NCBI GenBank assembly: GCA_022758945.1 | Contig: JAEMQE010000263.1 | Coordinates: 1 to 12,640 of the forward strand | Length of the DNA: 12,640 nucleotides | Origin: Lentimicrobium sp. | GTDB taxonomy: Bacteria > Bacteroidota > Bacteroidia > Flavobacteriales > Flavobacteriaceae | Direction of reading: 5' to 3' | Shown: piece by piece, positions 7,153 to 12,640 of the stretch | How the letters are laid out: each line of letters begins with the position of its first letter | How positions within the stretch are numbered: position 1 is the stretch's first letter | The notes under the pieces: model-generated | What the model was told of the DNA's origin: nothing | What the model saw: only the letters and a program-made list of their open reading frames with translations | Databases searched by the model: none | Made by a program: the position numbers and the translations under genes

Positions 7153-7921
7153 CGGCTTCTATTTTTTGGGTAAGTTCTATAAATTGCTCCACACTAAGTT
7201 GTTCTGGTCGAAGGTTAAAAACTTCGTCTTCTCTCAAAGCATCGGACAAATTTAGTGTTTTTAAACTATTTCTCAATGTTTTTCTACGTTGCTGGAAAGC
7301 GGTTTTCACGACAGTAAAAAACAACTTTTCGCCGCAAGGCAAGCTATAATCTTCTTTTCTTCGCAAACGTAAAACACCCGATTTCACCTTTGGTGGCGGA
7401 ATAAAAACGTGTTCATCGACCGTGAATAAATATTCGGCATCAAAAAAAGCTTGAACTAAAACCGATAGAATTCCGTATGCTTTCGTTCCTTTTTTCTCGC
7501 AAATGCGTTCGGCAACTTCTTTCTGAAACATTCCTGCAAATTCGGGAATTTGGTTGCGATATTCCAATGCTTTAAATACGATTTGAGTCGAAATATTATA
7601 AGGAAAATTTCCAATTATGGCAAACTGTTTTCCCTCAAAAACCTCATTGATGTTGTATTTCAAGAAATCTTTGGAGATGATTTTTCCGTGTAATTTTGGA
7701 TAATTCTCGTCCAAATAGGTCACCGATTCCGTATCGATTTCAATAACGTAAGTATTGATTGGTTTTTCCAATAAATACTTGGTCAAAACGCCCATTCCTG
7801 GCCCAATTTCTAATACATCATCATAACCTTCAAGATTCAAAGTGTCGGCAATTGCTTTGGCGATGCTTTCATCTTTTAAGAAATGCTGTCCGAGGTGTTT
7901 TTTGGCTTTTACTTTTTCCAT
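7142..7921 (-). CDS. rsmA: 16S rRNA (adenine1518/1519-N6)-dimethyltransferase
   Basis: Also known as KsgA. It uses SAM to dimethylate two adjacent adenosines in the 3'-terminal hairpin of 16S rRNA during late 30S assembly. In 259 residues it has the N-terminal KKHLGQHFL motif (7-15), SAM-binding motif LEIGPGMGVLT (37-47), the acidic EID at 61-63, the catalytic NFPYNIST (105-112; family consensus NLPYNI), PPPKVKSGVLRL (175-186) and the C-terminal AFQQRRKTLRNSL (208-220). Length is normal. It starts 8 bases after the DUF4286 stop and overlaps mgtE by 11 bases. From memory ksgA next to mgtE is a common arrangement in Bacteroidota, though no mechanistic link is established here. Confidence 0.96.
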   Translation of the reverse strand: MEKVKAKKHLGQHFLKDESIAKAIADTLNLEGYDDVLEIGPGMGVLTKYLLEKPINTYVIEIDTESVTYLDENYPKLHGKIISKDFLKYNINEVFEGKQFAIIGNFPYNISTQIVFKALEYRNQIPEFAGMFQKEVAERICEKKGTKAYGILSVLVQAFFDAEYLFTVDEHVFIPPPKVKSGVLRLRRKEDYSLPCGEKLFFTVVKTAFQQRRKTLRNSLKTLNLSDALREDEVFNLRPEQLSVEQFIELTQKIEADGV

Positions 7922-7929
7922 TTCTTTGT

Positions 7930-8241
7930 TTAGTGTTCCGAAATCAATTCCAGTTCTGTTCTAAAAGACAGCATTTTATCTCCAAATAATTTCACTCCTT
8001 CTTCACGCAATTTTGGCGCATCTTCCAGATAATATTTTTCCAAAGTTTCCTTGCTGTCCGTGATATATTGAACCGAATAGGTTGTTCCTCCCATTTCTTC
8101 TTCAATTAAAACTCTAGCCATTTTTGCAGAAACGAATTTTCCTGTGGCCAGCATTTCGGGAATGTGTTTGTGTTGCATCCAAATCATCCATTTTTCGTGA
8201 ACGCTTTCGTGTATGTTTGTGGTAACGTTGTAAATTATCAT
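7930..8241 (-). CDS. DUF4286 family protein
   Basis: A small soluble protein of 103 residues beginning MIIYNVTTNI and containing the pattern W-x-x-W-M-x-x-H-I-P-E-M, which I recognise as DUF4286, a Bacteroidota family of unknown function. Predicted alternating strands and helices (YSVQYITD, then a long helix over the 'LEKYY...LREEG' stretch) suggest a ferredoxin-like, dimeric alpha-beta barrel fold, but that is inference. There is no signal peptide or membrane segment, so it should be cytoplasmic. It is immediately upstream of ksgA (8-base gap) and 82 bases downstream of the TPR gene, so it is probably co-transcribed with ksgA and mgtE. Confidence 0.88.
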   Translation of the reverse strand: MIIYNVTTNIHESVHEKWMIWMQHKHIPEMLATGKFVSAKMARVLIEEEMGGTTYSVQYITDSKETLEKYYLEDAPKLREEGVKLFGDKMLSFRTELELISEH

Positions 8242-8260
8242 TTTTACTGTTGATTTGGTT

Positions 8261-8320
8261 ATTTGTTTAATCGGTTAATCGTTAATTCAGTTAAACAAAT
8301 AAACAGTTAACCGATTAACC
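8261..8320. repeat. palindromic intergenic repeat between TPR gene and DUF4286 gene
   Basis: Two overlapping pairings are visible: TTAATCGGTTAA at 8267-8278 pairs exactly with 8307-8318, and ATTTGTTTA at 8261-8269 pairs exactly with 8292-8300. The two stems share bases 8267-8269, so full alternative folds compete. It occupies most of the 82-base gap between the two coding regions. It could be a processing or termination site within the operon; no T-run of terminator quality follows it. Confidence 0.6.
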
Positions 8321-8323
8321 TTT

Positions 8324-10102
8324 TTACAGTTCTTTATCTCCCCGCAATTGTCGGTATTTTTTTCGAGCATCCACAAAGTAAATACTGTCTTGATGATTAA
8401 AAATTATTTTCTCATAAAGCGGTTTTGCTTTATCAGGTTGTTGTAACTTATTGTTATAAATATCTGCCGAAAAATATAAAGCTTCGTCAATATAAATTCC
8501 GTCGCTGTGTTGTGCTATTATATTTTGATATTGGCTTAAAGCCAAATTGTATTCGCCTTGTTTTTCGTAAATTTTCCCCAAACGCAATAGCGTCACGGCT
8601 TCAATTTCCTGTCCTTTGAAACTTTTCAAAATCGCCTGAAACTGTGCAATCGCTTCCTGATTTCTTTTTTGATACAAGAAATAATCGCCTTTGGCAAATT
8701 GTTTCAAAGCCGTTTGTGTCGAATCGGCAAAGGTGTTATCGCTGATTAAAAGGAAATATTCCAACGCATCATTGGCAATCAATTGCGTGCTCGCCGATTT
8801 CAATTCTTTGAATTGTTTCAAAGCCCAAACAAAATCTCCTTGAAAATAACTGGTTTTGGCTGCCTTTAAACTTGCTTCGTGCGCCACGGCATCATTCTTT
8901 AAATTCTCTTCAATTTGGGAATAATAAATTAATGCCTGATTGAATTTTTCTTCATAAAGCAAAATATCGGCCAATTCCATTTTGACTTGAGCCTCTTCAT
9001 ACGCATTCAATTGCAACTCTAGCGCTTTCTTGATTATGGCTTTTCCTTCCTCAGGTTTTTTCAAATTAAAAGCCACAAAATGCGCCTGAATCAGCTGCAA
9101 AGATAGCGTAAACGGACTTATTTCATATTCCTTCAACAAACGGACTAATTCCGTATTGATGGCTGCATAATCTTTTTCCTGTGCCTTTCCAATTTTCATT
9201 TCAAGTAAATACGAATTGGCTTGTATGAGCAACTCCAAATCTTTGGTGTTTTCCAAAACAAAACCCAAGATTTCTTTGGCTGCTTCCTGATCGTCTTCCT
9301 CGATGGCGAGTTGCCCCAAATTTACGATGCTGGAAAGCGATTCGGGATTGCGTTTGTAAACTGATTTTTCCTGAATAAAGGCTTTACCAAATTCTTTTTG
9401 TTGAACATAATACCAACTCAAATATTCGTTCCAAAAAACATCCTGATTCTTTTGAGCTCTTATAATTAATGTTTTTCGCAAAGTTTCATTGAAGTTTTCA
9501 TCGCCTTCTTCGACCATAAAACGAGCCAGTTGGTTTTGGATTTGAATCGAGCTTTGAGGATTGGCAAAGGCTTCATCTAAAAAGGTCGAAATCATCATTT
9601 CGGTGTTGCCTAATTGCCCGTAAAGCTGTGCTATTTGATATTTGAAATTGAAATTTGGCTCAATAGCTGTTGCTGTTTGATAGGATTTTAAAGCGTATTC
9701 CAACAACACTTTTCTCTCGAAAGAGTTGGCAATTCCATATACTTCATTTGGATTTTTCTTGATTCGTTCGATGGCTTCGTCGTAATACATTTTGGCGGAA
9801 GCCTCGTTCTTTTGCAACTGGTAATTATAACCCAATTCGACTAAAAGATTGCCTTGTTTGTAGGTGTTCAATCGGGACTGAATGACTTTTTCGGCAACAT
9901 CAAATTGCTGTAATTGCTGGTAACAGTCTATTGTTCGCTGAAAATATTGGGAGTTCGACGGCTGACTTTTTAATAATTCTTCGAAACTGATTTTGGCTTT
10001 CTCGAAATCGCCTTTGTCGAAATAATACTGCGCTAATTGCTCGTTTTGTGAAAAACAAACCAACGAAAAAAACAGGGCGATATGTAGAAAGAGTTTTTTC
10101 AT
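8324..10102 (-). CDS. secreted tetratricopeptide-repeat protein
   Basis: A 592-residue protein with an N-terminal signal peptide (Lys2-Lys3, hydrophobic 4-15, likely cleavage after CFS18 before Gln19). Cys16 lacks a small residue at -1 (Leu-Val-Cys), so a lipoprotein is less likely. The rest is almost entirely helical repeats of TPR type, for example 24-57 (YYFDKGDFEKAKISFEELL) and a clear C-terminal pair at about 505-575 with LGKIYEKQGEYNLALSQYQNII and a following repeat. No catalytic domain is visible. It probably acts as a periplasmic or membrane-associated scaffold. It lies 82 bases upstream of the DUF4286-ksgA-mgtE set. Its 5' flank carries one arm of a 30-base inverted repeat about 20 bases before the ATG. 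Confidence 0.85.
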   Translation of the reverse strand: MKKLFLHIALFFSLVCFSQNEQLAQYYFDKGDFEKAKISFEELLKSQPSNSQYFQRTIDCYQQLQQFDVAEKVIQSRLNTYKQGNLLVELGYNYQLQKNEASAKMYYDEAIERIKKNPNEVYGIANSFERKVLLEYALKSYQTATAIEPNFNFKYQIAQLYGQLGNTEMMISTFLDEAFANPQSSIQIQNQLARFMVEEGDENFNETLRKTLIIRAQKNQDVFWNEYLSWYYVQQKEFGKAFIQEKSVYKRNPESLSSIVNLGQLAIEEDDQEAAKEILGFVLENTKDLELLIQANSYLLEMKIGKAQEKDYAAINTELVRLLKEYEISPFTLSLQLIQAHFVAFNLKKPEEGKAIIKKALELQLNAYEEAQVKMELADILLYEEKFNQALIYYSQIEENLKNDAVAHEASLKAAKTSYFQGDFVWALKQFKELKSASTQLIANDALEYFLLISDNTFADSTQTALKQFAKGDYFLYQKRNQEAIAQFQAILKSFKGQEIEAVTLLRLGKIYEKQGEYNLALSQYQNIIAQHSDGIYIDEALYFSADIYNNKLQQPDKAKPLYEKIIFNHQDSIYFVDARKKYRQLRGDKEL

Positions 10103-10122
10103 TGATTCAGAATCATTATTTA

Positions 10123-10152
10123 ACCATATAAGGCATTTAAGGTCATTTAAGT
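10123..10152 (+). repeat. left arm of a 30-bp perfect inverted repeat
   Basis: Bases 10123-10152, starting ACCATATAAGG and ending CATTTAAGT, are the exact reverse complement of 10500-10529. Each arm also holds a tandem ten-base motif (AAGGCATTTA then AGGTCATTTA). This arm lies just 5' of the TPR gene. Confidence 0.9.
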
Positions 10153-10163
10153 AAAATTAGATA

Positions 10164-10358
10164 TTACCAAAGATGGAATTCATTAAGGAAATGTATAATT
10201 CCAAGAAGAATAAAAGCTACACCACCGGCATATCCACTAAATTTTATACTAACCAATTTACTTTCTGGCATTTTATATGCATATCGAAACATTAAAACAC
10301 CAACTGCTATTAACATAAGACCTTGAATAATAATTTTCCAAACTGTCACTGAATTCAT
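10164..10358 (-). CDS. small two-helix membrane protein
   Basis: A 64-residue hypothetical protein from the ATG at 10358 (MNSVTVWKII). It has two hydrophobic segments, about 8-26 (IIIQGLMLIAVGVLMF) and 42-59 (GYAGGVAFILLGIIHFL), joined by a polar loop with Lys and Glu, so it should be an inner-membrane helical hairpin. An in-frame ATG at 10403 would add 15 residues, but that codon is inside the palindromic repeat 10396-10471 and the added residues are not membrane-like, so I prefer 10358. The gene lies inside the block bounded by the 30-base inverted repeat, between serS and the TPR gene, on the same strand. I recognise no family and assign no function. Confidence 0.6.
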   Translation of the reverse strand: MNSVTVWKIIIQGLMLIAVGVLMFRYAYKMPESKLVSIKFSGYAGGVAFILLGIIHFLNEFHLW

Positions 10359-10395
10359 AGTCGATATTTTTTTAACTCCAATTAAGATTACGCTT

Positions 10396-10471
10396 TTTGT
10401 CATTTCGACGATAGGAGAAATCTCATTTGTTGCTCATCGTTATGTGATTTCTCCTTCGTCGAAATGACAAA
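10396..10471. repeat. REP-like palindromic repeat
   Basis: The left arm 10396-10422 (TTTGTCATTTCGACGATAGG then AGAAATC) pairs with 10446-10471 along its whole length, with a single-base insertion as the only flaw. The stem extends a few more bases with one mismatch, leaving a loop near 10426-10442. I recall 'GTCATTTCGA...GAGAAATC' palindromes as a common dispersed repeat in flavobacterial genomes; genome copies were not counted here. It lies between the serS stop and the small membrane protein gene. Confidence 0.75.
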
Positions 10472-10499
10472 TTGTTTGAGAATGATTTTTATTACAAAA

Positions 10500-10529
10500 A
10501 CTTAAATGACCTTAAATGCCTTATATGGT
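10500..10529 (-). repeat. right arm of a 30-bp perfect inverted repeat
   Basis: The exact complement of 10123-10152 with no mismatch over 30 bases. It begins 7 bases after the serS stop. Together the arms enclose a 347-base interior holding one small gene and one palindromic repeat. Identity ends abruptly at both sides of the arms and no direct duplication flanks them. Confidence 0.9.
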
Positions 10530-10536
10530 AAATTTT

Positions 10537-11808
10537 TTAATCAATAATATCAAACCCACAATAGCTTCGCAAAACCTCTGGAATTACAATACCTTCCGCG
10601 GTTTGGTAATTTTCTAAAATTCCTGCCAAAACTCTTGGCAAAGCCAATGAACTTCCGTTTAGGGTGTGTGCCAATTGGTTTTTTCCGTCTTTGTCTTTGA
10701 AACGCAATTTCAAACGATTCGCTTGAAAAGTCTCGAAATTAGAAACCGAACTGATTTCTAACCAACGTTCTTGAGCTGTAGAATACACTTCGAAATCATA
10801 CGTCAAAGCTGATGTGAAACCCATATCACCACCACAAAGACGCAATATTCTATAAGGTAATTTCAATTCTTGCAAAATACTTTTTACGTGAGCGACCATT
10901 CCGTCTAAGGCTTCGTAGGATTTATCAGGATGTTCCACTCGCACGATTTCGACTTTGTCAAATTGGTGCAAACGGTTCAAACCACGAACGTGAGCGCCAT
11001 AAGAACCGGCTTCACGACGGAAACAAGGCGTGTAAGCGGTTGCCAAAACTGGCAATTCGTTTTCATTCAAAATCACGTCACGAAACAAATTGGTTACGGG
11101 AACTTCTGCTGTTGGAATCAAATATAAATTATCGGTGGCATCGTGGTACATTTGCCCTTCTTTGTCCGGCAATTGTCCCGTTCCATAAGCCGAAGCTTCG
11201 TTGACCATATGCGGAACTTGGTATTCTTTGTAACCGGCAGCCGTATTTTTGTCCAAGAAATAAGAAATCAAAGCACGTTGTAATCTCGCTCCTTTTCCTT
11301 TGTAAACCGGAAATCCTGCGCCAGTAATTTTATTTCCCAATTCGAAATCGATAATGTCGTATTTTTTTACCAATTCCCAATGGGGTTGCGCACCTTCGTG
11401 CAAAACAGGAATATCGCCTTCCTGAAAAACGTTCAAATTGTCCTCTGGCGTTTTTCCTTCGGGAACAATATCGGCGGGAAGATTGGGTAAAGTATATAAT
11501 TTTTCAGAAAGTTCTGCGGCAAGAACGTCAGCAGTTTCGGCTAATGCTTTACTTTTTTCTTTCAATAAAACTGTTTTTTCTTTGAGAATGGCGGCTTTTG
11601 ATTTTTCGCCACCTTTCATTAATTCGCCAATGTCTTTGGATAATTTATTAGATTCTGATAAAATTCCGTCCAATTCCACTTGTGTGGCGCGACGTTTTTC
11701 ATCCAGTTGTACCACTTCTTGAACAACACTTGTGGCATCCATATTTCTTTTTGCCAAAGCGGTGATTACTTTTTCTTGATTTTCTCTAATAAATGCAATT
11801 TGTAACAT
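10537..11808 (-). CDS. serS: seryl-tRNA synthetase
   Basis: A class II aminoacyl-tRNA synthetase that charges tRNA-Ser (and tRNA-Sec where present) with serine in the cytoplasm. The 423 residues show the N-terminal antiparallel coiled-coil arm (about 30-105, rich in Lys and Glu) that grips the tRNA long variable arm, then the catalytic domain: TAEVP (233-237), motif 2 with FRREAGSYG (263-271) and the following RGLNRLHQFDKVE, and motif 3 with Arg392 in ALPRVLAGILENYQ. The form LPRVLAGILENYQ, in place of the E. coli type with GRTLVA, is what I expect in Bacteroidota. Length is normal. A good -7 element lies about 40 bases upstream and AAGGA sits next to the ATG. Confidence 0.97.
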   Translation of the reverse strand: MLQIAFIRENQEKVITALAKRNMDATSVVQEVVQLDEKRRATQVELDGILSESNKLSKDIGELMKGGEKSKAAILKEKTVLLKEKSKALAETADVLAAELSEKLYTLPNLPADIVPEGKTPEDNLNVFQEGDIPVLHEGAQPHWELVKKYDIIDFELGNKITGAGFPVYKGKGARLQRALISYFLDKNTAAGYKEYQVPHMVNEASAYGTGQLPDKEGQMYHDATDNLYLIPTAEVPVTNLFRDVILNENELPVLATAYTPCFRREAGSYGAHVRGLNRLHQFDKVEIVRVEHPDKSYEALDGMVAHVKSILQELKLPYRILRLCGGDMGFTSALTYDFEVYSTAQERWLEISSVSNFETFQANRLKLRFKDKDGKNQLAHTLNGSSLALPRVLAGILENYQTAEGIVIPEVLRSYCGFDIID

Positions 11809-11848
11809 ATCCTTATTTTTTAAACGCTAACTTTTATAATAACGGTAG

Positions 11849-11884
11849 CAAATTTAAGGAAATGTTTGATACTATTGGGACAAA
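11849..11884 (-). promoter_or_regulatory. candidate Bacteroidota-type promoter for serS
   Basis: On the minus strand, TAAATTTG (11849-11856) matches the flavobacterial -7 consensus TAnnTTTG exactly. A TTTG (11881-11884) lies 24 bases upstream, slightly beyond the usual -33 spacing. The site lies in the 117-base gap between serS and the upstream gene, so serS probably has its own start of transcription. Confidence 0.5.
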
Positions 11885-11925
11885 GTTTAGTTTGCAAACG
11901 GTTTTTTGATAAATAAATTTTTAAA

Positions 11926-12537
11926 TTATTTATAGTTCCCTATACTTAATACTAATGCCAGTCCTGTATAGTTGTATTTGCCTAAGTTTCCAAACAATTT
12001 TAAACCAAAAGCGAGAGAAGCATCCTCTTCTTTACTAAAAAGTTTTAAGTTAACTTCATAGGGAAAACCTAGTGTGGTTTTAGAATATAATTCGGTAGCA
12101 TTAGAACCAAAAACACTGAATGTGTTTACATCAATATATTCTGAATAATAAAGCACAGACAACCCAGCACTTGCGCTCAATGAACTGCCACTAAACGGAT
12201 GGTACATACCTATCATAATGGGTATATTTTCTATACGATAGTGTTTATAATAATTTAAAGATATTGGTCCTGAGTTATCGACATACTCTATGCCACTTTG
12301 TTCATTATCAGAAACATAACCTATAGTGAATAATACATTTGATTGCTGTAAACTAATACTTCCACCTGCTGCAAAACCATCGACATAGCCAAAAGCGCCT
12401 CCTGCATAAAGGTCTATATACCATATAGGAAGTTTAGCTGAATTTTGAGAGGTGCTAACACTTGGGGATATTTCTTGTGAAAAAACTTTAGCAATTGAGA
12501 AAATCGATAACCATAAACAAAAGTGGAAATGTTTCAT
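11926..12537 (-). CDS. hypothetical exported beta-barrel-like protein
   Basis: A 203-residue protein with a signal peptide (hydrophobic 6-16, likely cleavage after VFS20 before Gln21). The mature part alternates polar and hydrophobic residues and is rich in Gly, Ser, Tyr and Asn, for example IDLYAGGAFGYVDGFAAGGS (41-60), IPIMIGMYHPFSGS and TGLALVLSIG near the C-terminus. The pattern fits about eight amphipathic strands of a small outer-membrane barrel (porin-family or OmpA-like N domain), but I recognise no named family. It ends a few residues after the last candidate strand, with no plug or peptidoglycan-binding domain. It lies 117 bases upstream of serS and appears to be a separate unit. 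No function is assigned. Confidence 0.7.
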   Translation of the reverse strand: MKHFHFCLWLSIFSIAKVFSQEISPSVSTSQNSAKLPIWYIDLYAGGAFGYVDGFAAGGSISLQQSNVLFTIGYVSDNEQSGIEYVDNSGPISLNYYKHYRIENIPIMIGMYHPFSGSSLSASAGLSVLYYSEYIDVNTFSVFGSNATELYSKTTLGFPYEVNLKLFSKEEDASLAFGLKLFGNLGKYNYTGLALVLSIGNYK

Positions 12538-12572
12538 AATGATTTTGATTTAGTTAGTAAGGTACTGATTGT

Positions 12573-12600
12573 TAAAGATATGAAAAAAATTAATGCAAAT
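12573..12600 (-). promoter_or_regulatory. weak candidate promoter of the exported hypothetical gene
   Basis: On the minus strand, TATCTTTA (12573-12580) matches TAnnTTTG at all but the last fixed base, and a TTTG (12596-12599) lies 15 bases upstream, a little short of usual spacing. It is about 35 bases before the ATG. The region is AT-rich, so chance matches are likely. Confidence 0.25.
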
Positions 12601-12640
12601 GATATTGTCTATTTTTATGATAAATAAATTCTCTTTTAAT

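Noticed and set aside
10164..10403. 79-residue form of the small membrane protein starting at 10403
   Set aside because: Its first codon lies in a dispersed-type palindrome and the 15 extra residues do not look like part of the membrane hairpin, so the shorter form from 10358 is preferred.
11438..11722. 94-residue plus-strand open frame within serS
   Set aside because: It is antisense to the SerRS coiled-coil arm; its Ser-rich make-up reflects the Lys/Glu codons on the other strand.
11909..11933. A/T-only palindrome at the end of the exported hypothetical gene as a terminator
   Set aside because: The eight-base stem has no G-C pairs, overlaps the stop codon and is not followed by a T-run on the minus strand.
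1..12640. CRISPR array, tRNA or rRNA genes, riboswitch, prophage or defence island
   Set aside because: I saw no regularly spaced repeats, cloverleaf-like sequence, recognisable aptamer or phage/defence protein in either strand. The coding content is housekeeping plus one IS.

Overview
The window reads as chromosomal DNA from a Flavobacterium-like member of the Bacteroidota. It is AT-rich and has no strong Shine-Dalgarno sites. One promoter fits the TAnnTTTG type of -7 element, and signal peptides end in the 'FS-Q' style common in flavobacteria. The proteins (DUF4286, a DUF4372-type IS4 transposase, a MgtE with CBS domains) fit the same group. I call the organism at family or genus level only, from recognition and not from a search.

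Layout, left to right. Positions 1-1470 hold an IS4-family insertion sequence with an intact transposase on the minus strand, inverted ends, and strong hairpins inside both ends. Positions 1539-2361 hold two overlapping minus-strand genes for small membrane proteins (DUF4234-like, then DUF2752). Positions 2442-3392 hold a minus-strand D-2-hydroxyacid dehydrogenase. A 280-base gap with a palindromic repeat follows, then nhaA (Na+/H+ antiporter), the only plus-strand gene. nhaA converges on proC and shares a strong bidirectional terminator with it. From proC rightwards all genes lie on the minus strand. In transcription order they are an outer-membrane-type hypothetical, serS, a small two-helix membrane protein inside a repeat-bounded block, a secreted TPR protein, a DUF4286 protein, rsmA/ksgA, mgtE and proC. 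DUF4286-ksgA-mgtE is tightly packed (8-base gap, then 11-base overlap) and is very probably one transcript, with proC 45 bases behind.

Functionally this is mostly housekeeping: tRNA-Ser charging, 16S rRNA dimethylation, Mg2+ uptake, proline synthesis and Na+/pH homeostasis. I see no defence system, CRISPR array, prophage or biosynthetic cluster. The accessory material consists of the IS and several different palindromic intergenic repeats. The most unusual structure is a perfect 30-base inverted repeat (10123-10152 and 10500-10529) that brackets a 64-residue membrane protein gene and a second palindrome between serS and the TPR gene. I found no new multi-gene system and do not claim one.
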